Of a DNA stretch of 64,000 nucleotides, positions 25,698-37,796 are shown piece after piece. The notes below the pieces were generated by a model. That model was not told the DNA's origin. It worked only from the letters and a program-made list of their open reading frames with translations, and ran no database searches. This DNA is from Combretum micranthum (taxonomy: Eukaryota; Streptophyta; Magnoliopsida; Myrtales; Combretaceae): contig JAMXBD010002843.1 of the NCBI GenBank assembly GCA_024138025.1, forward strand, positions 62,001 through 126,000, in the 5' to 3' direction. How positions within the stretch are numbered: position 1 is the stretch's first letter; each line of letters opens with the position of its first letter. The position numbers and the translations under genes are program-made.

Positions 25698-27934
25698 TGC
25701 GGTGACAACATTAATAATAGTAATAAAAATAATTACGAAAAAGACAATAAAAATAAAAAAAATTGTTTTTCACAATAATAATACTTGTGATATTGGTCAT
25801 ATAATTTAATAAAAAATAATTTACAAATTCTTACCATTAATATCACATATAATAATATTTAAGAGATGATAATTTCAAAAACATTATTAATTTAAGTATT
25901 TTTAATAATATTAGAAGTATTAACAATTATAGTTGTAAAACTCAATGAACTTTGATTAAATTAGCAATAATGATTTATATTACTAATAATCTTCTCTTGT
26001 TAATATTAATAATCTCATTATATCATACTTAGATATTATATATTTATTAATACCGAAAAATATTTCATTTTTTAAAACTCAATATTTTGCAAAAATTTTG
26101 ATATTATATTACTAATTAGCAATATCTCTTTAATATATAAAGAAAAATGAATAACTAAATAAATAATAACAATCCTAAAATTATTTATAACATTAAATAT
26201 TATACAATTTAATTTAATTTAATTCGTTTTTAAATTTGAAAGCTAAGAGGTACATGGGGTGGAACACACCCGTGTTCCTCCTATGCTCATCAGGGAAGAC
26301 ACTGTTCATCATCTTCCCCAATGAGCTTGACCGATTCCTGATGTTCCAAGGCCTATTTTTCAGCTCCTATGAGTTCCTACGACACTTTACTATCTAAATA
26401 TCCAATCAAAACATCAAAAAAACAACATGTTTCATGTTTTTCAAATCATCAAAATAAAACTAGGTTTTCGAAAATCACCTTAGTTGAGCCGATCCGATGA
26501 AATTCAAAGCTTGTTTTCATGTTGGTTATGCTCCTATGATTATCAAAAGTCAGTTCCAGTCCTCAGTTTTGAAAGAAAACAACTCGAATTACATCAACTC
26601 ACCTCGAGCTCATTTCAAGCGTTTTCTCGTGCTATTTTTCCTCCGATTCGAACTAGGGTGATATGAGCAGTTTAATTTCCATTTTCAGGTTGGTTTGGCT
26701 ATGGATTAAGAGTAGGTTTGATCTGGAAAATTTGAGAGAAGGTTGTGTTTGTTTGCATATTCATTAAGAGCCTTAAACATCTATATATATAGAAAGAAAA
26801 GAACAAGCTTGCTACAGCATTTCCTCAGCAATTTTGATCCGAATTTCCTCCACTTTGTTACTGTTTTATCAGTTGTTCTTATTGTCATAAATATGGAGTT
26901 GATTTGGCAAGGTTTGATTGGCTTCTAGAGTTGATTTTGTTGACCTAAAATGCATTATTTGAGCAATTTCGGTTCCCACAATTCAAGAAGATCAAAGCCC
27001 TACATATACAATCTAACCGTATCCTACAAGTATATATATATATATATATTAATATTTAGGTAATAATTATCTATATTTTCGAGAAGTTTATTACATTAAT
27101 CGGGTATAATTTAGCTAATATTTGAGAGTTTTTACACAACAATATTTTTATTAAATTCTACAAAATATTTAGTTGATCAAACAATACAAATTTAAGTATT
27201 AATTTTACGCGATTAATTGTTTTTGAAATTTTATCTCTCACGATTAAGGTTTCCTAAGCTCATTAGGTCCGTTTTTGTTTTAGGCTTCAAAAGCATAAGA
27301 AAACCCTAATTTGAACAATGGTATGATTCAAATATTTATTTGAAGTTTAGATCTTGAGTTATACATCAGTTTATGTTTTTGTTATGTATTTATAATTCTA
27401 ATGGTTTATCTTAAGGTTATCATTTCCCAACTATAAGCGTGGTTGATTAACTACTTATTATCGCTTTTGATATAGAAGCTAAATTATCTATATATCTTAG
27501 GTTTGGATACCCACTATGAAATCTTATCAGTAGTGTTTATTACTATCTAAGAATCTCGAATTTTAGGGTTTAAATCAATGTATAGGTTCATTATAACTCA
27601 TTGTTCTAGTCTTGGGTTTTTATTGAGTGCAATAGTAGTTAATTAATTTCTTTATTTATATTTTTCTACTTAATCTAATTGTATGACAAGTTTTGGGTTT
27701 GAAAATTTGAGTTTCCTTTAATCATAACTTGAATTATCAGTTCAAAATACGAAATCTCGTTTTTGGTATCAATTAGGGTCAAAGAAGTTATTTATTTGGT
27801 TCATAGATCCTAACTCAGCCAAATTTAAATTATGGATCTATTCTTAGGTTTTTATTGAATTCTAGGTTTACAAACTAATTCATTCTTTCTATTCAAGAGT
27901 CATGTATTATCGTGAAAAATTTCCGGGGTTTACA
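23898..27934 (-). mobile_element. Solo LTR, Y family (4.04 kb)
   Basis: A perfect TSD, TACAA, lies at 23893-23897 and 27935-27939. On the plus strand it starts tgtcacgccccgaggg and ends ttccggggtttaca, the reverse of the family's TGTAAACCCC...GGGGCATGACA layout, so the LTR is on the minus strand. It is similar along its length to 4903-8211 (tagttgctttgataag, ctgctcatgttg/ctgctcatattg near the centre, ctcattaggtc region near the end). It contains a (TAA)n microsatellite. No internal domain of a retroelement is present. Confidence 0.88.
25640..25698. repeat. (TAA)n microsatellite
   Basis: About 17-18 near-perfect copies of the trinucleotide within the solo LTR, followed by more interrupted AT-rich trinucleotide sequence. 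Confidence 0.9.
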
Positions 27935-28139
27935 TACAAGATTTATATGGTCGAGGTTAATGTTGGAGGTTGAAGAAATAAATACGTAAGTGAGATGTGT
28001 AGTAAAGGGGGAGAAAAGAAGTAAAAAGCAAGAGGGAATAAAAAAATATTTTTGATTGAAAAGGAAAAAAAGAAGAAGAAAAGAATCCGGTTGTATAATG
28101 GGTTGATGTCTTTTTTAAATCAAAGACTGTTATTAATTA

Positions 28140-28519
28140 CAGGGTAAATTAAAATAAAAGATATCAACGTTTGAGGGTAAGTTCATTTAAAGTATCAACA
28201 TTTCAAGTAGTTCAAAAGAAAATTCAACATTTGAAAATAAATTCATTTAAGGTATCAACTTTTTAAACTGTTAAAAGAAGGGATCAATGCTTTACAAAGT
28301 GAGTCAAATGAGATACTAATATTTGACCATTAATGTAAGTTTAAGAAACTTTATTGAAAACTAATTGAAATGTTGATTCCTGAAATAAACTTTACAAAAC
28401 ATTGATACCTTATTTGACTCACTTTATGAAATGTTGATACCTCTTTTTAACCATTTGAAATGTTGATATCTTAAATGAATTTATCCCCAAACATTGATGT
28501 CTTCTAGTGTAATTTACCT
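28140..28519. mobile_element. Fold-back MITE, possibly hAT type
   Basis: A 380-bp imperfect palindrome. The left arm (agggtaaatt, gatatcaacgtttgag, ttcatttaaagtatcaac) is the reverse complement of the right arm (gttgatatcttaaatgaa, caaacattgatgtc, aatttacct), with the centre near 28320. It is flanked by identical 8-mers ATTAATTA (28132-28139 and 28520-28527). An 8-bp TSD points to hAT, though this octamer is palindromic and AT-rich. Related right-arm sequence occurs at about 58440-58600 and 60120-60290. Confidence 0.65.
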
Positions 28520-29916
28520 ATTAATTAAAAAAGGATCAATGGTATAGAATATAACGGAATCGGTTCTATCAAATAAGCTGATGGGACCAGAGAAGTCCCT
28601 TACAAAATATAGTTAATGCTAGACAAATAGGTGATAAGGTAGATAACGTATAACATTTATGAAGAATATTGTTTTACGATGATTTTTCATAACCTTCAAC
28701 ATGATTGTATCACTAAAGAATATGTTTTGCTAAAAAGTTAAGGATATATTTAATATGACATTCAAACAATGATAAGTCATTTTCACTCTAAGTTTTTCAT
28801 AGGATTTTGAGCTCATTTTGTTAAGAATTTTAGATAAAAATCTTGTATAATTGATGTTTTTAATAAATAATGTTGTAATCAAGCTCTTAGAATCCAATGA
28901 GGAATAATCAAAGTGTTTAAAATTAGATTTGGAGCAGAAAGAACAAGTAAAGTCAAGATTACAGAAGTTGAGCTCTAAAAAGTCACAGATGAGGCAAAAC
29001 AAAGGAAGAAAACAACAAAAATTAGTCTATTGAGCCTTAATTACGATCCCTCGACATGACCCTTGACTTTAGTCGAAGTGATCGAGCATCATTCTAAAGA
29101 AAATACATTGTCGATGCTCAAATTTCGACCATCGACAATTGTTTTTGATAGACCAATTCTTCATCAGAATTGCTTCGAGCCACAGCAATACAAGCCTCGA
29201 CTTTGTCAATTATTCCCTCGTTAAAGCAATTGATAAAAACGCATAGTCTACTTTGGAAATTCCTAAAGTTGAGCCTGATTTTACTTAATTCGAGCCTTAA
29301 CCAATAGATCACACACGATCCTCGACGAGTGTTTTCACAGATCATATGCGCGCATGGAAAATATCACAAATTCTATTAGACAGAATCTACCACGTGTCAA
29401 TAAAATAGGTCGTGCTTTCTGTGCCTAGTAAACTATAAATAAATGTGCAAGCGTGCATTGTAAAGTATGTATCAACAGTGTAAATCAGTATTAACATAAA
29501 GTAGATCTTTGAAGGATTCTTGGGTAAAAGAATTTCCATTTCTTTTTACTTGAGAATTTCTTCTGTTTTCTAGGTAAAATCAATTTAACTCGATGTTAAT
29601 AATCTTTATGAATTTTGAGCAATTAATTGATTAATCTTTCGAATCTATTTTATTTATTCTAATTCATGCTTATTTTGATAAATCCATGGAGAAATAAACT
29701 TCTACAGCTTAGAGATTACGAATCCAATTCCTGATTCAATTCATTTCAAATGTGCTTTCAAGTTAATTTGATTAGGTATTTGTAATTAGTGACATGAACT
29801 TAAACTTGTGGTTTTTAAAGGAGTGGTGCACTCTTTTAGATCCACGATTGATTTCAATTGAATAGATCGAGAGACCATTCAATTGAATAGATTTGTGATT
29901 GCTAATGGAGTCGATT
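28520..29916. other. Unassigned, partly repetitive
   Basis: 28600-28770 is similar in the same orientation to about 39735-39890 (agacaaataggtgat, aagaatattgttt, aacatgattgta, aagaatatgtttt). 29040-29330 contains repeated cctcgactt/tcgagcc-type motifs of the kind seen in SIRE-like Copia LTRs, but I cannot define ends. No gene is supported; the minus-strand frame at 29118-29345 has no recognisable domain. Confidence 0.4.
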
Positions 29917-31476
29917 TGTTGGTCCCAAAAAGATAACCAAGAGGGGGGTAAATTGGTTATAAAATTTAATTTTAAAAATTTTGAATAAATTTCACATCAC
30001 TTGGTTATTCAACTAAAATGGCTTTGAAACTTTCTTAAAACAATAAGCTTAACAAATAAAAACTTTGAACAAAAACTTGGATCAAAATGATTTGCTTAAG
30101 CTCACAAAAAATCAAATATCAATTCAAAACTTTTTATTCCTAGAAACCTTCTGACTAACTCTCTAATTAAGAAAATATAAGTGAGTTACTCTCTGATCAA
30201 CTTTCTGAGCATATATCACAGTTATGAATAACAAAAAATTGCATAAATTTAAAGAGAGATAAGAGAGTAGAGAGTGAAAAGCCGAATTATAGAGGTTCCA
30301 CCTTGAGAGTCAATCATCTCTTCCAGCTCCGAGACAGGGTCTCGGAATTCCACACCGGTTATGTTCCACTATCCAATCAGAACAATAAAAGTTACAAGAA
30401 GTTCTTGCCAATTCTCTTTAGCTACAATTCACTTAACTTGATTCTCCTAATCAATCAATCTACTAAGCCCACTTGTAACTCTCAACTCACTAAGTAAAAA
30501 ATCAAATAAGAGGAATAAAAATTAAGTTTCCTCAAAGCATTCGCTCAAATGAAAATAAACTAGAATATGACAGTATATTGCGTAAGGATGCTTTGATCAC
30601 TGTTGCAATTTGTTTTTCACGTGATTCTTTGTTATTTTTCTGTCTTGTGTTTGGACGTATTAATCTTGTTCATTCTAATGGCTAGAGACTCACAAAAATG
30701 GATAAACTTGTTCCTGGTCTTGCGTGATATCCGTTCATCATCCAAAAAATCTGCTCATGTTTATCCTTCATTTTTCTCAATTTGAAATTTGATTTCTTGA
30801 AGGAATCTCAAAATCTCTGCTTCAGTAGATAATCCTAAATATCTAACAACTTGTATTTTTATCTTGTACTAAAATTTCAGACTTGAGATCATCCATAGTT
30901 GAACAAATTTTTCGTTTGATACTGTTCATGCTCTATCTAAGATTTCCATTTTTTTTTTCGAGTATTCAAAAATCCTTGGAAACATTCCATAAAAATCTGA
31001 ATTGACTTTTGTAAGTACTTTATATTGTGCTCACTAACTTTCTCCTCAATTGTAATTCGTTGTGAATCAATTTTCAATTTTGATCCGTCCTTCTTCAATA
31101 ATACGTTTATGAGCTTCCCAAAAAATTAAAATTAATCCCTATAGATATTGAACCAACTTTGTGGAACACATTGAGCATAGTACCCAAATTATACTCAACA
31201 TTGGAGCTAGACCTTCGAAAAATAATTCTGAGATGTAATGTTATTTTTGTTCTTTAACCTTCTGACGTTCCTTCTGATAGTTCAAATATACTTGCATTTC
31301 ATTGTGAAACCTTCTGATGTACAAATTGTTCTTAATGAAAATCTTCCAACCTTCTAATATACTTTTGATATAATTTTATCTTATATACATCTTAAGCTGC
31401 ACACTAAATCAAATATGTAAGAAATCATTTAATCCTATTTGTTATCATCAAAATCATCATTTGAGAGAAATCAACA
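29917..31476 (-). repeat. Copia 3' LTR
   Basis: On the minus strand it starts TGTTGATTTCTC at 31476, right after the polypurine tract, and ends TTTGGGACCAACA at 29917, giving TG..CA termini. The adjacent 5 bp are CGATT (29912-29916). The matching TSD cannot be found because the other end of the element is lost. Confidence 0.7.
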
Positions 31477-31500
31477 TTCTCCCCCTTTTTGATGATAACA
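31477..31500 (-). other. Copia polypurine tract
   Basis: On the minus strand the sequence ATCAAAAAGGGGGAGAA abuts the LTR start. This primes plus-strand DNA synthesis in LTR elements. Confidence 0.75.
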
Positions 31501-32035
31501 AAACCTATAAACAAAATAACTTAATATCGCAATAACATCAACATACAATAGCAGCAACATTTATATTATATTAGATTTGTTCACTTATATTATATTATAT
31601 TTGTTCACTTTTTCTCCCCTTTTTTGTTAGCATCACAAAAGAGACAAAAAAAATAAAAAGAAAAAACAGAAATATTCATATCAAAACTGAAGAAATCAGC
31701 AGTCATGTCAACTGATACAACAATAAGCATAGCTATTTGTCTTTCTTATAGCTAAGGTAATATCCAGATTTTTGAGCTTTTACTTTTCTTCTTTGATGAA
31801 ATGTGGGGCATGATTGTGAAGGAACCAAATTATGCAGTTGAAGGAAATGGAGGACAGATGTAATCACGTCAACTTCTAATAGTCATTGAGGTGAATGTGT
31901 TTCAGCTGGTGTTTGTAAAGGAACAAGAGATAGATCATAATCTTGAAGATCAACTCCTTGTGGTTGAGCTATTGGAGGATCAGATGCAGAGGCAGTAGGA
32001 TCAGCTGGCACGTCTTCTAGCACAGGGGAAGGTTG

Positions 32036-33581
32036 TCATGAGAAACATGAAGGATGAGCAGGAGAAGATGGTTGAATAGGATTTGGAGGATGATCAGAAT
32101 ATGGAGGATGCTCAAGATCAAACCGAAATTCCTTAAGAGAATCAAGTATTGATTCAATCAAGGGTTTCTTGATAGAATCCAGATGTTGATCAATAAGCTT
32201 CTCGACAGTCATTCTAAGTGAGGAATGGGAGGTTTCTCCCATAGGATCATGAGGAAAAAAAGGTTCTGATTCACTCTCATATATACTTCCTCCTCCCTCT
32301 TTGATTTCAAATTTGCCCCCTATTCAAAGATGATATTTCTTTTTCACCTTGGCAGCCATCTTCGCTTTTCCTTTGTCTTTTGAAAATTTGTCTTTTTTCT
32401 TCTCTTTCCCACTACCTTCTGACGCACTCTCTGCTGCAATGGTTAGCTCCCCCTCAGCTAATGCCTTGATCTTTTTCTAATCAAAATGAACTTTGTTAAA
32501 CTTTGGATATCTGTACTAAGACCCATCTTTAGAAAACTAGAAATTATCAACCACTTGAATTCCCTATCTTTTTCAAATTCGTTTCTCCAATTTTCTTTAG
32601 AGAAATAGACATTCTAAAATTTTTGGGAAAGTGGATTTTCTTAAATATAAAAAGTTTCATAAACAAATTCCCATAGGGTTTGTTGTGTCTGGTTCTCCAC
32701 ATATGTCTTAGGACTATATTGGGCATATCAAGTTTAACATTTTTCTTCATAGCTAGAATGACTACAACTTCTTCTATAGAAATAGTTGTTGTACTTCCAT
32801 TCTTGGGAAGGATACAATAAACTACAATCTTATGTAATAGGCGAACCAATAACACAAAATCTGTGGCAAAAATATTCTTTTCAACATAATTTCCTACTCC
32901 ATCATTTAGTTCTCTATACAAGGATTTCTTTTCAAACTGCAAAATCCTTTTGTCATCTTTTTCATTCTTCATCTCAAAACATTCAATTAAATCTTGCCTA
33001 TTTATTTTGAGAACTTTCCTAGCCACTTTTGATTTCAAATTTGAATCCTCTAACTCTACCAGATTCTCATAGAACTCTTGTATCATCCACCCATCAATCA
33101 TACTAGAAATATTACACAAATTTTGGCATCCTATTTGACTAAGCCAATGCTTCCAATAAAAACCATTTTCTTTGAAAAACTTAAAATGGATGAAAGCACA
33201 TTCAAGAACCTTACTTGAAGTGGTTTTACGTCTTTTGGCTAGGGGAGATATCTTGGTTGATCGTTGAATAGCTTTCCTTTTCTTTGGAGGTTGAGACGTA
33301 AAAGGAGCAGACTTTGAGCTACTCTTTGAGATGGTGGCAGAGGATGCAAATGGTTCCTCTGAAGATGCTTTCTCATTAGCTGTGGCCATTCCTTGTTCTT
33401 TTTCCAAGGAATCTTTATCATGTTGTTGCTTGGATCATTTTTCCCTAGAATGGCCATCTTTAGTTAAGGTTGGTAGGGTTGCTTCAGAATTGGTTGAACC
33501 ATCTTCTACCGATATGGTTTCGTCTATTGGTTTTGTTTTGAAGCCCTTTGAAGCTAGTCTAAAGGAATTTCTTGAAGACAT
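32036..33581 (-). pseudogene. Extra 3' ORF of Copia element, frameshifted
   Basis: I start it at the ATG at 33581 (MSSRNSFRLASKGFK). A frameshift near 33410 moves the protein into a 286-codon frame (33407-32547), and a further Pro/Ser-rich tail (HPPYSDHPPNPIQ) appears at 32242-32036. The N-terminus is Ser-rich with a basic cluster (PPKKRKAIQRS, AKRRKTT) that looks like a nuclear localisation signal. The middle has a pattern (REF/EFYENL, then LLHKIVVYCILP, then LRHMWRTRHNKPYGNLF) like the plant retroelement-associated domain usually annotated as 'putative plant transposon protein'. Its function is unknown. It occupies the place of the env-like ORF in SIRE elements, but I see no signal peptide or membrane segment. 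Confidence 0.6.
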
Positions 33582-34059
33582 GTTTTCGGAAATTTTGAAG
33601 GAGACAAAAAAGAGGGAATGATCGAGAGATAGAGAGAACAAGAAAGTTGATTTTTTTTTTAAATTTCTTAGAACGTAATGAAGAATCACATTTAAAAGAT
33701 GTGAAGGATGTGAAGAAACTTTTAACAACTTCATGTTCCCAATAAAGTTGCTGCCACCTTTTTTTTTAATAAATTAAATTAATAAATTGTGAAACATAAC
33801 AAATTAATTCAAAATGGGTTACAAATTCCAATTTCATTTCTTAAAAATTCAAATCTCATTTTATCTAAAGGTTTATTAAAAATATTAGCATATTGATTTT
33901 CAGAAGAAACAAATTCAATTTAATATTTCCATTATTCACATGATCTCTAATAAAATGAGGCCTAATTTCTATATGTTTAGTCCTAGAATGATGCACAGGA
34001 TTTTTTGTTAAATTGATTGCACTTGTGTTATCACACTTAATTGAGATATTTTTATAATT

Positions 34060-35198
34060 TAATCAAAAATCTTGTAATTGTTGTTTTATCCAAAGAATTT
34101 GTGCATAACAGTTTCCAATTGAAACCATCTTTTTCAGATTATTAGATGAACTCCCAGTTTCATATCCAAGTCCATGTTTTATAAAAGAAGGTCTTTGACT
34201 GCTAATTAGCATATTCAATTTCTTATCACTCTCATTAAACTTATTGAACGTGTTCTTGATGGATTGAGATAGATCTTCTACTTGACTTTTTAAATCCTTG
34301 ATTTCGGTTTTCAAAACATCATTTTATTTCTTTAAGATTAGACACTCATATTTGATGTGACCTGGTTGTTTGCATTCATAACAGACAATCTCCTTTCTTT
34401 CCTTCTTTTCCTCCTTTTCTTTATAGTTTCTTTATGCACTAAACTTGTTAGTTTTATTAAATTTCTTACCTTTAAAGAACTTGCTTAATTTCTTGCAAGC
34501 ATGCTGACACTTTCTTCAATGTCATCATCATCGGTGTCAATTTCATCACTTATGACTTTCCTTGGTTTGAAAGCTATTGCCTTTGAACTTCCTTCAGCTT
34601 CCTCGGTTGTGTTGAGATGTGATTCATAAGTTAATAATTTCTCCTTTAGTTGACTAAGAGTTAGCTTGTTTAAGTCTTGGGCTACTTCAATAGCTGTTTT
34701 TTTAACATCCCATGACTTTGGCAATATTCTGAGTATCTTTCTGACAAAATCAAAATCATCTATTTTCTTTTCAAGAGAGGTTAGTTCATTTGTCACAGCA
34801 GTAAAACGATTAAAAACTTCTTTTATTTTCTCATTAGGTTTTATTTTGAACAATTCATATTGTTGTAATAAGGAATTAATCTTTGTTTCTTTAATAGTGT
34901 TAGTTCCTTCATAAGTTTTGGACAAAGTATCCCAAATTTCTTTTGCAGTTTCACAAGAAGAAATTAAATAAAATTCAGAATGAGCTATTGTTGTGAGTAA
35001 GAGATTCTTAGCCTTATTGTTCTTCTCAATAAGCTTCAATTCTGCATCAGTGAATTTAGTACTATCAGTCATAGTCACTTGAGTATCTCCAAGAGCAATC
35101 ATGCCAAAATCCATAGTCATTAGCTTTTATGTAAGTAGACATGCGCATTTTCCAATATAGATAGTTAGTTCCATCAAAATATGGAGCTCGGCTAATAG
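34060..35198 (-). pseudogene. Copia gag, broken
   Basis: Read on the minus strand the N-terminus ISRAPYFDGTNYLYWK is present at about 35195-35145, frame-shifted near 35120 relative to the main frame (35120-34485). The main frame contains the UBN2-type gag core, with AKNLLLTTIAHSEF, AKEIWDTLSKTYEGT and QYELFKIKPNE. A CCHC knuckle (CYECKQPGHIKYEC, C-2-C-4-H-4-C) lies near 34350-34395, followed by a coiled-coil-like stretch (EIKDLKSQVEDLSQS) at about 34310-34260. Frameshifts and a stop at 34485 separate these parts. Gag would form the particle that holds element RNA. Confidence 0.85.
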
Positions 35199-36689
35199 TG
35201 TTGGGTTTCTATAGGGTTTTAAAATTATAAAGATCAAATCTTTCGCAGTAGAATTCAAAAAGAAAACCCTAACCCAGTATCCATGTGTATTGATTAGATT
35301 AAAACAAAACAAATAGTTTGATTTCGTACCTTTAAAAGCTTGAAACTTGAAATCAATTTGTAGATCGGTTCTGTAGGTATCACAATTTGCAATACCTCTA
35401 CAGTATCCACACGAACGAATACTCCTTCAAAAAGGATCCTACACGTGCTAGCGTGATCTAGAACATTTCTAGATAATATTAGGATTTTCATACACGACTC
35501 TTCGTGTTTCTCTTTTTAGGGTTTGTAGATTTTCTCTACCGATCTAATGTCGATAGACAAGTCGTTAACCCTAGAGAGATCTCTTTATGTGCCTTTTATA
35601 CTAATGTCATTCTCACATGAGTAATGACATTGCCCCTTAATCTAATTAGGATAATATTTCTTAAAATATAATTCTTGCACATAACAACGTAATAATTTAT
35701 TATTACTCTCAATAATAATAAATTATTATTCCTACAAGAAATTAAATTTAGTCCATGATCCTTTAATTTATTAAAAATAATAATAATAATAAATTATTAT
35801 TCCCATAAGACATTAAATTTAGTCCATCATCCTTTTAACTCGTTCTTTTGTGTGTGACCTTATAGGTTCACTTAATATTGGCAGTTGACCTAAAACAATT
35901 TTAGTCAACAAAACATAAGTGGCCTCTAGCAAGACATTATGTTTACCCGAATTAAGTGAAGATCAGTGGTCCGATCTTTACCTAATCCATAACTTATGTC
36001 ATTATCCTTTTGTCACATGATATCTAGATTGAACATAAGGCATGGATAGTGTCATCCTTATATCATTCAATCTTATCATTTCTCGATTTGTAAGTGAACT
36101 GATAAAAACAAATGAAATGGATCACACTATCAATTCATTTGAGCACGGCCATGCATTTCTCAATCTCACTTATCGAGGGGCCCGGAGATATCTCTCTCAC
36201 AATGAGGGACAAATCTCATCTTAATCACTCAACTTCCTCTACATGATTTACATTATGCCGAATCTTAACCTTTATAATTATTCGGTTAAAGACAACATTT
36301 AATTGAGTTGAAACTTAATATTCCTCATGTTGGAATCCATGGTGATTTCAGGTCTGAGGATACGATGACATTTTATTTTGAGAATCACTTATGACACTAA
36401 TCTATGTATTGATCTCAAAGCGGGTCAATCCTTTTACCCATATTCAACTTTTCATATGTAAAGGAGAATCAATCAAGAACCATCTGCTATAAAAATAGTG
36501 ATCAAGCCATTGGATCATTAGGGCATGCATAAATGTACCTTGAAACCCATATTTTGTTCTTTGAAGTCATCTGCTACAGTTATGAATATACTATCTTATT
36601 CAACATTGCCGCCAGCATTCCATTGAACTACACTATCTGATGGGCTCACTCCATATAACAATATATTAGGCTTATCTATGATAAATTGT
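35199..36689 (+). other. LTR-like non-coding sequence of another retroelement
   Basis: It starts tgttgggtttctatag directly at the break in the Copia gag. It contains blocks such as cggccatgcatttctcaatc and gatatctctctcacaatgaggg that I recognise as typical of a common plant LTR type (recognition, not search). I could not find a matching TSD or the partner LTR. Its right end, ataacaatatattagg..., is shared with the window start, so it is part of the duplicated segment. Confidence 0.45.
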
Positions 36690-37447
36690 TGTTATTTCAA
36701 AGGGAGATAGGAAGATTCCATCTCATTTTAAGGATTACATAGTGGAACTTAAATAAAGCAGCAAAGGATAATTCTGGAAATCATACATAATGTAGACAAT
36801 TGGATATGATAACAAAATAAATAGAATCAACGAACAACTAGCTGATGGAGTTGCTAATAAAAGGAGGAATTATCATTTAAAGAGACAGACAAGAAAGTTC
36901 TCACTTCTAAACCCTAGAGCTCGTCTTCTTCCTCTTTTATGGAGCCTCCTAGAAGCTTGAATTCCAGTAATTCTTTCTTCTCTTTCCCTTTGTTTTCCCT
37001 TGTTTCATACCTCGCACGAAAATATATAAATATCCAATCAATTCGTATACTAAATAAAAATAGAGATTTCAAATTACATAGTAATGGTGGCCTTTCACAC
37101 TATCTTGATACATGGATAACATTTTCTTGCAGAAGGAAAGATTCAAGAGGAATTTGAAGAGGGACGATCAGGAATTTACCTTTGTTGGATTATCTCAGGA
37201 GCGCAACTAGGGCGAGTGATTTCTTTCTGCCTTTGAACTTTCTTTTGTTCTTATTGCATGCTAGGGTTTTGCAACTTTACTTTGAGCATTATACTCTGTA
37301 GTCGTTGTACTATGTTTGTTGGTTTTCCTTAGAATGTCGGGTTGTGTTGTATGATTGATGTTTGGGTTGGATCGTATTTGAAAATATTTGTCTGTAGGTT
37401 GAAATTAGTTCAATTCAAATTTCCTATATGAGCTTATGAAAGTAACA
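36690..37447 (+). repeat. 5' LTR of deleted gypsy element
   Basis: It starts tgttatttcaaagg and ends gtaaca. It has about 60 bp (around 37045-37105) that the 3' LTR lacks. The shared middle includes gcagcaaaggataattctgg and gatttctttctgcctttg. Confidence 0.8.
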
Positions 37448-37476
37448 ATTGGTGCTTACATTGATTTGTGGTGATA

Positions 37477-37793
37477 ATGGCTAACAACACTAGAGCATCG
37501 GTAAAATTTCAAGAACAGTTGGATCAAAATAAAGCCAATATTGACAAAGTAATGAATTAGTTTCAAAGTTTTAAGGATTCTATGAATGGCAGTATGCAAG
37601 CTTTGATGCATCAATTTAATATGTTGTCACAGTCTCTTCAAGCTCAACATGTCATGATGGAAATCAGAATCTAGGAATATCTCCATCTTCATCATCTTCC
37701 AATGAGCAATGACGTGATGGGTTTTCGCATTATTCGAAAGCCATTAAGTTGGAGTTGCCAAGATTTTCCAATGGCGATCCAAATAGTTGGATT
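37477..37793 (+). pseudogene. Truncated gypsy gag start
   Basis: The ATG at 37477 opens MANNTRASVKFQEQLDQNKA, followed by an in-frame TAG near 37558, then SMNGSMQALMHQFN. A later frame encodes the conserved gag entry IKLELPRFSNGDPNSW near 37742-37790, after which the frame runs into the 3' LTR. Only the first quarter of a Gag remains, with stop and frame lesions. Confidence 0.75.
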
Positions 37794-37796
37794 TTA

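Larger units (their letters stand above)
29917..35198 (-). mobile_element. Partial SIRE-like Copia retrotransposon
   Basis: Read on the minus strand: a gag fragment (35198-34060), no recognisable protease, integrase or reverse transcriptase, an extra 3' ORF (33581-32036), a polypurine tract, and a 1.56 kb 3' LTR (31476-29917). The upstream LTR and primer site are missing; the gag is cut at 35198 where unrelated LTR-like sequence begins. The combination of gag type, an additional ORF before the 3' LTR, and a PPT of the form atcaaaaagggggaga is characteristic of SIRE/Maximus-lineage Copia elements (inference). Most of pol must have been deleted. Confidence 0.75.

Noticed and set aside
35199..36689. 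LTR of the minus-strand Copia element
   Set aside because: It does not match the element's 3' LTR at 29917-31476, and its apparent TG start points the opposite way.
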